Assembly: GCA_007126835.1 (NCBI GenBank)
Contig: SLAO01000094.1
Span: 1 to 22,997, forward strand
Direction of reading: 5' to 3'
Source: Nitriliruptorales bacterium
Lineage (GTDB): Bacteria > Actinomycetota > Nitriliruptoria > Euzebyales > Egibacteraceae
DNA: 22,997 nucleotides
Shown here: in pieces, positions 15,495-22,405 of the stretch
Layout: each line of letters opens with the position of its first letter
Position numbering within the stretch: the stretch's first letter is position 1
Position numbers and translations under genes: made by a program
Notes under the pieces: generated by a model
What the model saw: the letters and a program-made list of their open reading frames with translations, nothing else
Database searches by the model: none
What the model was told of the DNA's origin: nothing

Positions 15495-17864
15495 CTAGCC
15501 GGACCGGCGCCCCCACCAGCTCCGCATGCGGGTGTACCGCGCCGACTGCGCCGTCCGGGCCCGCGCCACGCGGGCCGCGCGCCGCGCACGGTCAACGATG
15601 CCCTCGCTCGGCGGCATCGCCTCTACCAGCGTGGCTGTCGCGGTTTCGGCCCGGGCAGCCGCGTCGGCGGAGACGTCGGGGAAGTAGCGGGCGCGAGCGG
15701 ACTCGACCGCCAGCCTGTGGGCGGCGTCGCCCGCCGCGCCGCTGGGGGCCTGTTGGGCCAGGCGCGTGAGGAACTCCCGGTCGGTGTCGCTGGCGCGTGA
15801 GGGCACGCCGAGCGCCTGGCCAAGGCGCTCGGCCCGCACACGGGCGGCGCGGACCCGCGCGACGGCGTCTGCCGGATCCGGGGCGGTGCGCCGCGCGGTC
15901 AACACGGCCCCCGCGGCCACGACCAGGAACAGCCCCGCGGTGACCCAGGGCCAGGTCCGGCGGTCGTCCTCGGCCGCGGTCGCGGTGACGTCGGTCTCCT
16001 CACCCAGGCTCTGGTCGTCGAACGGCACGTCCTCGTCGATGCCGGGAACCAGCGCCTCCTCATCGGCGAGGTCGGGGATGTCTGGTGGGTCGGTGTCGCC
16101 GGCCGCGGTGTCACTGGGGGTCAGGTTGGCAGCCGAGGGGACGAGCACGTTGCCGTCGCTGCGCGGGGTGGGCTCGAAGGCGAGCCAGCCCGACTCGGGG
16201 AACAGCACCTCGACCCAGGCGTGGGCGTTGTCGTGGGAGACCTGCCAGCGCCCCTCGTCGGGGTCGACCAGCGTGCCCGGCGTGTAGCCAACGGCCACAC
16301 GGGCGGGGATATCCAGCGTGCGGAGCATGAGCGCCATGGTGGCCGCGAACTGCTCGCAGTAGCCGGTGCGGGAGTCGAGGAAGTCGTCGAGGGCGTCGGA
16401 CCCGTGGCCGCCGGGTGGCTCAAGGGAGTAGTTCCACGTCTGCAGCTCGTCCTGGATCGCCAGTGCCTGCTGCAGCGGGGTGGTGGCCTCGGCCTCTGCG
16501 ATCACCTGCCGGGCGAGGTCCTCGACGCGGGCGGGCACCGTGTCCGGCAGGCTCGTCAGGTGACTGTCCGGGGCGAAGCCCTCCGACGCCCCGATCCGCG
16601 CCGCGTCCGGGTCGGGCACCGCGGCGGTGACGGTGTACGCGTCCCCCTGGCCGATCTGCTCGCCGCCGTCGAGGATGACCGTGCCGTTGCGATCGTCGTG
16701 CTGGAAGTACTCGGCCAGCGGTCCTTCGACCGCGACCGCGGGATAGGGGACGGGGACAAGCTCGCCGCGCAGGTCACCGACTTCGACGTCGACGGTGACT
16801 TCCTCGGTGCTGTTCGCCTCGACCTCCGGAGCGATCGCGCCGTCTGCGCCCACGGGTGTTCCGCGGATGCTCTCGGCGGTCCAGCTCTGGTCCTCGTAGG
16901 TGTCAAGGGCCGCCGTGCGCAGGTACATCGGCCGGTCGGTGGTGACCTCCAAAACCGTGCCGCCGTCCGAGGCCGTCAGCCGGGTGCGCAGGTCCACCAT
17001 GGGGTTGTTGGTGCTGGGCGTCCCGCCGCGGCCGCGGATCTCGTACAGGGGAGGCTCGCCGAAGCCCGGCAGCGCATCGGCCAGGAGGACGCCGGCGCCC
17101 ACGGCCAGGGTCGTCAGGACGGCCCCCGTGGCCAGACCTCCCCGCCGGCCGGGCGCGCGAGCGCGCGGACTGCTCGGTCCCAGCCACCGTCGCAAGTCCA
17201 CCGACCCGAAGGCCAGCAGCACGCCCGCCGCGGCGATCAGAAACGGCACCGCCAAGGCCAAGCCCGAGGTCCGTGTCGCCAAGGGCAGGGGCACGCTGAA
17301 CCCCACCAGCGCGATCCCGACGGCGGCCAGCGGGACGCGTCGGATGAACGCGGCGTCGCACACCGCCGTGGCGATGGCCCACGTTCCGGAGATGGCCACG
17401 AGCAGCAGGGCCGGCTCCGGCTCGACAGGCGACGACTGGGCCCGGATCAGCTCGGCCGCGTCGGTCAGCAGCACCCGGCCGACCTCGAGGGTGTCGCGCG
17501 TGGGCACGACGCCGAACCTGGCGGTGGCCGGTGCCAGCACCGCGGAGGTGAACCCAAGCCAGGCAAGGACGCTCGCCGCCATGGTCACCAGACCGCCGGC
17601 GCCGAACTGGCGCAGCCCCCAGCACAGCCCCACCGCGACCAGCACGCCGGCCGCGACGGGCCGGACCCAGAGCGTGTCGTCGAACACCCGCCCGATCGGC
17701 ACGAGCGCGACCAGCAGCAAAACCACGACGCTGAGCAGCTGCGCGACGTCGGTGTTGCCCCCCGGGGTTCCGGTAGCCGGTGGGCTCGAGGAGCCATCCG
17801 CGGTGGCGCCCCGGCGGTGCCCCGGCGGCGGTGGCGCGGTCGGGCGTTCGGCGACCGCGGTCAT
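15495..17864 (-). CDS. TgpA-like transglutaminase-domain membrane protein
   Basis: Envelope protein of 789 aa with a papain-like transglutaminase core. After a Pro-rich cytoplasmic N-terminus (about 1-40) come about six membrane segments (to about residue 265). An extracytoplasmic region follows, holding the transglutaminase core with Cys503 (RTGYCEQFA), His548 (NAHAWVEV) and an acidic residue at Glu564 (WLAFEPTP), where many family members have Asp. A linker rich in Asp/Glu precedes the last membrane helix (about 645-665), and the cytoplasmic tail resembles DUF4129. The start codon ATG 17864 overlaps the stop of the DUF58 gene (ATGA), showing translational coupling; the longer frame extension upstream is rejected. 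It is the third gene of the moxR-DUF58-tgpA operon. Substrates in actinobacteria are unknown. Confidence 0.92.
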   Translation of the reverse strand: MTAVAERPTAPPPPGHRRGATADGSSSPPATGTPGGNTDVAQLLSVVVLLLVALVPIGRVFDDTLWVRPVAAGVLVAVGLCWGLRQFGAGGLVTMAASVLAWLGFTSAVLAPATARFGVVPTRDTLEVGRVLLTDAAELIRAQSSPVEPEPALLLVAISGTWAIATAVCDAAFIRRVPLAAVGIALVGFSVPLPLATRTSGLALAVPFLIAAAGVLLAFGSVDLRRWLGPSSPRARAPGRRGGLATGAVLTTLAVGAGVLLADALPGFGEPPLYEIRGRGGTPSTNNPMVDLRTRLTASDGGTVLEVTTDRPMYLRTAALDTYEDQSWTAESIRGTPVGADGAIAPEVEANSTEEVTVDVEVGDLRGELVPVPYPAVAVEGPLAEYFQHDDRNGTVILDGGEQIGQGDAYTVTAAVPDPDAARIGASEGFAPDSHLTSLPDTVPARVEDLARQVIAEAEATTPLQQALAIQDELQTWNYSLEPPGGHGSDALDDFLDSRTGYCEQFAATMALMLRTLDIPARVAVGYTPGTLVDPDEGRWQVSHDNAHAWVEVLFPESGWLAFEPTPRSDGNVLVPSAANLTPSDTAAGDTDPPDIPDLADEEALVPGIDEDVPFDDQSLGEETDVTATAAEDDRRTWPWVTAGLFLVVAAGAVLTARRTAPDPADAVARVRAARVRAERLGQALGVPSRASDTDREFLTRLAQQAPSGAAGDAAHRLAVESARARYFPDVSADAAARAETATATLVEAMPPSEGIVDRARRAARVARARTAQSARYTRMRSWWGRRSG

Positions 17865-19099
17865 GCGGGGACTCCGCGCCGCCGGGGTGACTTGAGGACC
17901 TCGGCCCATGCGGTCTCAACGCTTCCCGACATCGGAGCGGCCCGCCACCGGGCACTGCGCAGCAAGGCGACCAGCTCGTCACCACGACCGTCGCCGCGGT
18001 CGCTGACCAACGCGATCGCCTTGGGCGCCGAGCGGGCGAGCTGGAGCAACGCGCGGGCCTCGGGGTCGGCCGACAGCGGCGCCCGTCCCGGTGGTGCGGC
18101 GACGATGGCGACCAGCAGCCCGTCCAGCCCACCGCGGCGTAGACCGTCGAGGGTCAGGCGCAAGGCCCCCTTGTCGCTGGGCTCGACCTCGGCGAGTCGC
18201 TCCAGATGCGTATGCAACGGGGCGATCACCGGCCGATGCGGGTCGCCGACGGTCGTCAGCCGCACGTCGTAGCCCCGGCGCGACAGGTGGGCGGCGACGC
18301 TGGCGGTGGCGACGACGGACTGCTCGAACGTGCTGGAAGGTCCACCACCGTGGTGTGCCGCCGCGCGGGTGTCGAGCAGCAGCGTCGCCTGGGCCGCCCA
18401 AGGTTGCTCGTTCTGGCGGACCATGAGCTTGCCGCGCCGGGCGGTGGAGGCCCAGTGCACACGGCGCAGATCGTCACCGTCGCGGTACTCGCGCATCGTG
18501 TGGAACTCGTCCCCGCTGTCGAGCAGGCGCCGGCGCTCGCTGGTGCCTCCCGCATGCGCGACCGCCGGCAGCGGACCGTGGGCGAGCTCGTGCACCTCCG
18601 GGTAGATCAGCAGCTCGGAGGGCGCGCGGTAGCGCCGCCGGCGCTCGGCCACGCCGAACGGGTCGCGCAGGCGCAGCGTCATGGGGCCGATGTTCCACCG
18701 TCCCCGCGCGGCCGCCACGATCGGGTACGAGCGTGTGACGGTGGTGCCAGGCGAGATCCCCGCGATGGCGAACCGACCCGGCCGGGTCCCCGCGGCCGCA
18801 CCATCGCGAAGCAGGACCGGGCAGGCGTCCTCCAGCAGGAGCAGCCCCGTGGGCAGACGGCCGTCGTTGCGCAGGTCGACGAGCACCTCGAGGTGATCCC
18901 GGGCGTGCGCTCGCGGTTCGGACAACCGGCGCCGCACGGCGACGGCCCCGCTGGCCATCCCTACGCCGACCATCGCAGCGGCGACCAGCGCGACCGCCGC
19001 GACCGCGATGATGTAGAGCTCGGGGATGCCGAACAGGCGGCCTCCTGCCCAGGCGAGGCCGCCGCCGAGCAGCATCCCGATGCCGCGTCGCGTGGGCAT
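17861..19099 (-). CDS. DUF58 domain protein
   Basis: Membrane-attached partner of MoxR ATPases, 412 aa. Two hydrophobic segments lie at about residues 8-23 and 28-50. The hallmark DUF58 motif is at 196-216: GDEFHTMREYRDGDDLRRVHW, followed by STARRGKLMVRQNE. A von Willebrand-A-like fold follows (LLLDTRA, then GYDVRLTTVGD), consistent with a MIDAS-type domain acted on by MoxR. It starts 7 bp after the moxR stop and overlaps tgpA by 4 bp, so the three genes are one transcript. Family role is inferred as chaperone-assisted metal insertion or complex assembly at the envelope; no direct function is known here. Confidence 0.92.
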   Translation of the reverse strand: MPTRRGIGMLLGGGLAWAGGRLFGIPELYIIAVAAVALVAAAMVGVGMASGAVAVRRRLSEPRAHARDHLEVLVDLRNDGRLPTGLLLLEDACPVLLRDGAAAGTRPGRFAIAGISPGTTVTRSYPIVAAARGRWNIGPMTLRLRDPFGVAERRRRYRAPSELLIYPEVHELAHGPLPAVAHAGGTSERRRLLDSGDEFHTMREYRDGDDLRRVHWASTARRGKLMVRQNEQPWAAQATLLLDTRAAAHHGGGPSSTFEQSVVATASVAAHLSRRGYDVRLTTVGDPHRPVIAPLHTHLERLAEVEPSDKGALRLTLDGLRRGGLDGLLVAIVAAPPGRAPLSADPEARALLQLARSAPKAIALVSDRGDGRGDELVALLRSARWRAAPMSGSVETAWAEVLKSPRRRGVPA

Positions 19100-19106
19100 G
19101 GCCTGG

Positions 19107-20081
19107 CTAGCCCCGTCCGGAAGGCACCGGGACGTCGCCCAGCACCGCGGTGATCACGTGCTCCGACGAGCGCCCCGCGAGCTGCGCCTCCGGCGTCAGC
19201 ACCAGGCGATGCGACAGCACCGGAAGCGCCAGTGCCTTGATGTCGTCAGCGATGACGTAGGGCCGTCGCGTCGCCCCCGCCAGGGCGCGCGCACCGCGCA
19301 GCAGCGCCAGCGACGCGCGCGGTGACGCCCCCAGCTCGACTTCGCCGTGCTCCCGTGTCGCCCGGACGAGCTCGACCACGTAGCGCTGGAGGCTCTCGTC
19401 GACGTGCACGGCCTTGACTGCTTCGATCAGCTCGGCGATCTCCCGGGCGTCGGTCACCGCCTCCAGGGCAGGCAGCCGGTCCCCGCCACCGTGGACGCCG
19501 AGCACGCCGAGCTCGGCTTCCGGCGACGGGTAGCCGATCGACAGGCGCATCATGAAGCGGTCCCGCTGCGCCTCGGGCAGCGGATAGGTCCCGTCGAGCT
19601 CGATCGGGTTCTGCGTGGCGACCACCATGAAAGGAGTTCCGAGCCCGTGCGACGTCCCGTCGACGGTGACGGTGTGCTCCTCCATCGCCTCCAGCAGCGC
19701 CGATTGGGTCTTTGGGCCCGCGCGGTTGATCTCGTCGCCCAGGACGATGTTGGCGAAGACCGCGCCAGGCTTGAACTCGAAGTCGCCGCGCTCCTGGTTG
19801 TACACGGTGATGCCCGTGATGTCGCTGGGCAGGAGATCGGGGGTGAACTGGATGCGCCGCACGCTGCAGGAGATCGACCTGGCCAGCGCTTTGGCCAGCA
19901 GCGTCTTGCCCACGCCGGGGACATCCTCAAGGAGCACGTGGCCCTCGGACAGCAGCGCGATCAGCGCCAGGCGCACCACGTCCTGCTTGCCCTCGAAGAC
20001 CGTGCCGATGTTGTGCTCGATGGCATCGAACCGCTCCGCCAGCTGGGTGACAGCGGCATCCGCATGGGGCTCGGTGGTCAC
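19107..20081 (-). CDS. MoxR family AAA+ ATPase
   Basis: Cytosolic AAA+ chaperone-like ATPase, 324 aa, of the MoxR proper type. Walker A is EDVPGVGKT (52-60), Walker B is IVLGDEIN (112-119), sensor 1 is VVATQNP (153-159), and a sensor-2-like ASPRA is in the C-terminal lid (LGASPRASLALLRGAR). The start is GTG 20081, with AGGAG 6 nt upstream. It is the first gene of the operon with DUF58 and tgpA, divergent from the TetR gene across 144 bp. MoxR proteins drive maturation of partner complexes, often through the VWA/DUF58 protein encoded beside them. The protein is complete with no missing ATPase residues. Confidence 0.95.
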   Translation of the reverse strand: MTTEPHADAAVTQLAERFDAIEHNIGTVFEGKQDVVRLALIALLSEGHVLLEDVPGVGKTLLAKALARSISCSVRRIQFTPDLLPSDITGITVYNQERGDFEFKPGAVFANIVLGDEINRAGPKTQSALLEAMEEHTVTVDGTSHGLGTPFMVVATQNPIELDGTYPLPEAQRDRFMMRLSIGYPSPEAELGVLGVHGGGDRLPALEAVTDAREIAELIEAVKAVHVDESLQRYVVELVRATREHGEVELGASPRASLALLRGARALAGATRRPYVIADDIKALALPVLSHRLVLTPEAQLAGRSSEHVITAVLGDVPVPSGRG

Positions 20082-20175
20082 GTGGGCTCCTGGAATGCGC
20101 GTTACGGCGGCTGACTCGAGTGTGGCCTCTGTGCCCAGTTCACTCTACCTGCGTCGCCCGGGCGCATCCGTTCCC

Positions 20176-20190
20176 CGCGAGCTCGCGAGC
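20176..20190. promoter_or_regulatory. Overlapping palindromes in the moxR/TetR divergent gap (possible operator)
   Basis: CGCGAGCTCGCG (20176-20187, perfect 12-bp palindrome) overlaps GCTCGCGAGC (20181-20190). It lies about 20 bp upstream of a TACCAT -10 (20211-20216) for the TetR gene, the right place for autoregulation by a TetR dimer. Confidence 0.35.
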
Positions 20191-20210
20191 AGATCGACGC
20201 GCGTGGGCTC

Positions 20211-20216
20211 TACCAT
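20211..20216 (+). promoter_or_regulatory. Candidate -10 of the TetR gene
   Basis: TACCAT (TAnnnT) ends 9 nt before ATG 20226, giving a nearly leaderless mRNA. No good -35 is seen and the gene lacks a clear ribosome site. Confidence 0.35.
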
Positions 20217-20225
20217 GTCCACACC

Positions 20226-20873
20226 ATGGACCAGGTGACCACATCGGCCGACCGCGCGCTCCACGTCTCGAGCCGCGGGGCACAGACTGCCTTGCGCCTG
20301 CGACAAGCAGCGCGGGAGGCGTTCGGCGCCCTGGGTTGGCAGGGCACCCGCGTCCAGGACATCGTCACCCGGGCCGGGGTCAGCCACGGCACGTTCTACA
20401 ACTACTACGAGAACCGGGCGGCCATCCTCACCGAGCTCGTCGCTGACAGTCACGCCGAGTTCGTCGAGCTCGCCAGCGCCCCGTGGGACGCCGACGACGT
20501 CCGCGGGGCCTTGGAGCATGTCATCGGCGGGTTTCTCGACGTCTACCAGCGCGACGCGGCGATCATGCGCACCTGGCTGCAGGCCGCCAGAGAGGAACGC
20601 AGCTTCTCGGACCTGTACCGCCGGTCGCGCCGCCTGTTCGTCGACCGGGTCGCCGACCACGTCGGCGCCGTCGGTGCCGCCTCGGGCCGGCAGGACGGGC
20701 CGCCGGCGCAGACGGTGGCGTCGGCGCTGGTGGCCATGGTCGAGCACTTCGCGTACTGCTGGGCGGTCCTCGGCGAGGTCCACGACCGCGACGACGCCGT
20801 CGAGTCCCTCGTGCTGGTGTGGGGCGGCGCCCTCAACGAGCTCGCCGGCTTCGAGATCGTCAAGCGGCCGTAG
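20226..20873 (+). CDS. TetR/AcrR family transcriptional regulator
   Basis: DNA-binding repressor-type protein, 215 aa. The N-terminal TetR helix-turn-helix spans about residues 22-70 (LRQAAREAFGALGWQGTRVQDI, then RAGVSHGTFYNYYENRAAIL), with the usual GTFYxYYxN recognition helix. The rest is the variable ligand-binding and dimer domain with a Trp- and Arg-rich middle; its ligand cannot be predicted. No obvious efflux or metabolic target is adjacent: moxR is divergent upstream and an HNH gene is downstream on the same strand after a hairpin. Its own promoter region holds a 12-bp palindrome that could be its operator. Confidence 0.92.
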   Translation: MDQVTTSADRALHVSSRGAQTALRLRQAAREAFGALGWQGTRVQDIVTRAGVSHGTFYNYYENRAAILTELVADSHAEFVELASAPWDADDVRGALEHVIGGFLDVYQRDAAIMRTWLQAAREERSFSDLYRRSRRLFVDRVADHVGAVGAASGRQDGPPAQTVASALVAMVEHFAYCWAVLGEVHDRDDAVESLVLVWGGALNELAGFEIVKRP

Positions 20874-20887
20874 CACGCATGGCTGCT

Positions 20888-20908
20888 TCGGGCCCTGCCG
20901 GGGCCCGA
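20888..20908 (+). terminator. Terminator hairpin after the TetR gene
   Basis: Perfect 8-bp stem TCGGGCCC / GGGCCCGA with loop TGCCG, 14 nt after the TetR stop. No T-run follows. Confidence 0.6.
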
Positions 20909-20927
20909 TCGCCGGACAACCTTCCGA

Positions 20928-20936
20928 TGCTACGAT
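20928..20936 (+). promoter_or_regulatory. Candidate extended -10 for the HNH gene
   Basis: TGCTACGAT fits an extended -10 (TGN-TAnnnT) about 60 bp before the HNH start and after the TetR terminator. The -35 region is not convincing. Confidence 0.4.
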
Positions 20937-20994
20937 GAGGCTGCCGCGGAGGACGTTCTCCCTGGACTGATCGCCAAGGGCAAGTTCACGTGGC

Positions 20995-21600
20995 ATGGAG
21001 GGCGGCGTGGATGACGCTCCACCAGCGAACGGCCCGACGCCCCCGCCGCCGGCCGTCGGGGGCGCCGCCCCCGCGCGCGTAAACGGCCGTCCCTCCGGCA
21101 AGGCGCTGGTCCTCAACGCGACGATGGAGCCGCTGTCGGTGGTGCCCGCCCGCCGGGCCCTCGTGCTCGTGCTGGGCGACAAGGCCGACGTGTTGCACTC
21201 CAACGGTCACCGCTACCGCTCGGAGCACCTCGACATCGACGCGCCCAGCGTCGTGCGATTACGCCGGTTCGTCCGCGTGCCGTACCGGCACCGGGCCGCA
21301 CTCAGTCGCCGGGGGGTGTTCGTCCGCGACGAGGGGGCCTGCCAGTACTGCGGACGCTCCGCTGAGAACGTCGACCACGTCGTCCCGCGCAGCCGAGGTG
21401 GCCCGCACGAGTGGGAGAACGTGGTCGCCTCGTGCCGTCGGTGCAACAGCCGCAAGATGGACCGCACACCCGACGAAGCGGGCATGACGCTGCGCCGCCA
21501 GCCGTTCGCCCCCCGCGCCGCGTTCTGGCTGGTCGTGTCCGTCGGGTGGGTCGACCCCGACTGGCGGCTGTACCTCGGCGACGCGCTGGCCACCGGCTGA
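20995..21600 (+). CDS. HNH endonuclease domain protein
   Basis: Putative metal-dependent nuclease of 201 aa. The N-terminal 33 residues are a low-complexity Pro/Ala stretch. Then comes the conserved LVLNATMEPLSVVPARRAL region typical of this stand-alone HNH family. The HNH fold follows: CQYC (C116, C119), VDHVVPRSRGG (D127-H128), N142 and CRRCN (C147, C150, N151), so four Cys can bind structural zinc and the H-N-N catalytic set is intact. An in-frame GTG at 21007 with GGAGGG just before it is an equally good start; the conserved part is unaffected. The family is widespread in actinobacteria and its biological role is not known. It is not flanked by restriction, toxin or intron genes, so it is probably a housekeeping or repair nuclease (inference). 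Confidence 0.9.
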   Translation: MEGGVDDAPPANGPTPPPPAVGGAAPARVNGRPSGKALVLNATMEPLSVVPARRALVLVLGDKADVLHSNGHRYRSEHLDIDAPSVVRLRRFVRVPYRHRAALSRRGVFVRDEGACQYCGRSAENVDHVVPRSRGGPHEWENVVASCRRCNSRKMDRTPDEAGMTLRRQPFAPRAAFWLVVSVGWVDPDWRLYLGDALATG

Positions 21601-21621
21601 GCTCCTCCCTCGAGCAGGCCC

Positions 21622-21637
21622 CTCCACTTCGCCCCAC
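21622..21637 (-). promoter_or_regulatory. MraZ-box-like element, inverted, distal
   Basis: The minus strand reads GTGGGGCGAAGTGGAG: two GTGGRG units at 10-bp period. It has the same layout as the box over the mraZ promoter, but lies just past the HNH stop and points away from mraZ. Confidence 0.5.
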
Positions 21638-21747
21638 CCGAGCGCTGAAACCCGCGCTGTAGCGGGCCCATGACGGCGCCACAGAGCCGCCTGCCGACCC
21701 GTGACGGTAGCTCCGGTCCCTCCGCTTGCCCCCGCGGCTTGCGCTCC

Positions 21748-21763
21748 CCCCACTTCGCACCAC
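21748..21763 (-). promoter_or_regulatory. MraZ-box-like element, inverted, proximal
   Basis: The minus strand reads GTGGTGCGAAGTGGGG, matching the distal inverted element at 13 of 16 positions. Its centre is 126 bp from that element (12 helical turns) and 87 bp from the promoter box. Confidence 0.5.
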
Positions 21764-21827
21764 CTCTGTGACCTGCGTTTTCGTGGACGCAATCGTTCAA
21801 GCCTGCCCTTGTGTTCGCCGATGGTGT

Positions 21828-21856
21828 TTGACATGTGGAGTGAAGTGGAGCATTGT
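21828..21856 (+). promoter_or_regulatory. Probable mraZ / dcw cluster promoter
   Basis: Perfect -35 TTGACA (21828-21833) and a CATTGT -10 (21851-21856) with 17-nt spacing; the key A2 and T6 are kept. The start would be near 21863, about 60 nt before mraZ. The MraZ repeats lie between and over these elements. Confidence 0.6.
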
Positions 21857-21870
21857 GGGGGAGTCTGGAG
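21835..21870 (+). promoter_or_regulatory. MraZ-binding direct repeats over the mraZ promoter
   Basis: Four units at exact 10-bp period: GTGGAG (21835), GTGGAG (21845), GTGGGG (21855) and CTGGAG (21865). MraZ is known to bind TGGGN direct repeats spaced by 5 nt in front of its own gene. The repeats cover the -35 to +1 region, so MraZ binding should repress the cluster. Confidence 0.75.
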
Positions 21871-21924
21871 CGGCGGGGAGCGCGAGGCACCCGCGTTCGG
21901 CGCCCGCAGGCGAGGAGGGATGGG

Positions 21925-22356
21925 ATGTTCCTAGGCGAGTACCAGCACACGCTGGACTCGAAGGGACGCCTGATCCTGCCTTCGGCTTTCCGCGAGGCTT
22001 TGAAGGAGGGGCTGGTGATGACCGTCGGTGTCGACCGCTGCCTGACGGTCCATCCCCAGCACGACTGGGAGCGTGTCGCCGAGGGGTTGCGCAACCTGCG
22101 CACGACCGACCGCCGGGAACGCGCGTTCGCCCGTGTCATGACGTCCCACGCCCATCCCGAGGAGCTCGACAAGCAGGGTCGGGTCACCATCCCTGCGCGA
22201 CTGCGCGAATACGCCCACCTCGAACGCGACGTCACGGTGGTCGGTGCCGACTCACGCGTGGAGCTGTGGAGCACCCCGAGCTGGGAGGCCTACCGCGACC
22301 AGGCCATGGCCGAGTTCGCCGAGACCGACGCGCCATTCGACCTCGGTGGCTTCTAG
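21925..22356 (+). CDS. mraZ: Transcriptional regulator MraZ
   Basis: AbrB-like, double swapped-hairpin DNA-binding protein, 143 aa, that forms rings and represses its own division and cell wall (dcw) operon. The first DNA-binding half begins MFLGEYQHTLDSKGRLILP and the second has EELDKQGRVTIPARLREY; both DxKGR-type loops are present. ATG 21925 has GGAGG 6 nt upstream and gives the family's canonical MFLGEY start; a longer open frame upstream is not used. Putative targets are the TGGRG repeats over its promoter. It is first in the cluster, with rsmH starting 49 bp after its stop. Confidence 0.97.
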   Translation: MFLGEYQHTLDSKGRLILPSAFREALKEGLVMTVGVDRCLTVHPQHDWERVAEGLRNLRTTDRRERAFARVMTSHAHPEELDKQGRVTIPARLREYAHLERDVTVVGADSRVELWSTPSWEAYRDQAMAEFAETDAPFDLGGF

Positions 22357-22392
22357 AGCGATGGATCCTGTGGTTACGACCCCGACGCACTC

Positions 22393-22397
22393 AAGGA
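22393..22397 (+). promoter_or_regulatory. Ribosome binding site deciding the rsmH start
   Basis: AAGGA lies 8 nt before ATG 22406. The upstream in-frame ATG 22361, five bases after the mraZ stop, has no purine-rich site of this quality. Confidence 0.5.
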
Positions 22398-22405
22398 CGG
22401 CGGCC

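Noticed and set aside
16221..18272. 683-aa plus-strand open frame opposite tgpA/DUF58.
   Set aside because: Rich in His, Gly, Arg and Gln with no domain pattern; both minus-strand genes are unmistakable.
21651..21666. CCCGC/GCGGG mini-hairpin after the HNH gene as a terminator.
   Set aside because: A 5-bp stem only, no T-run; too weak to call.
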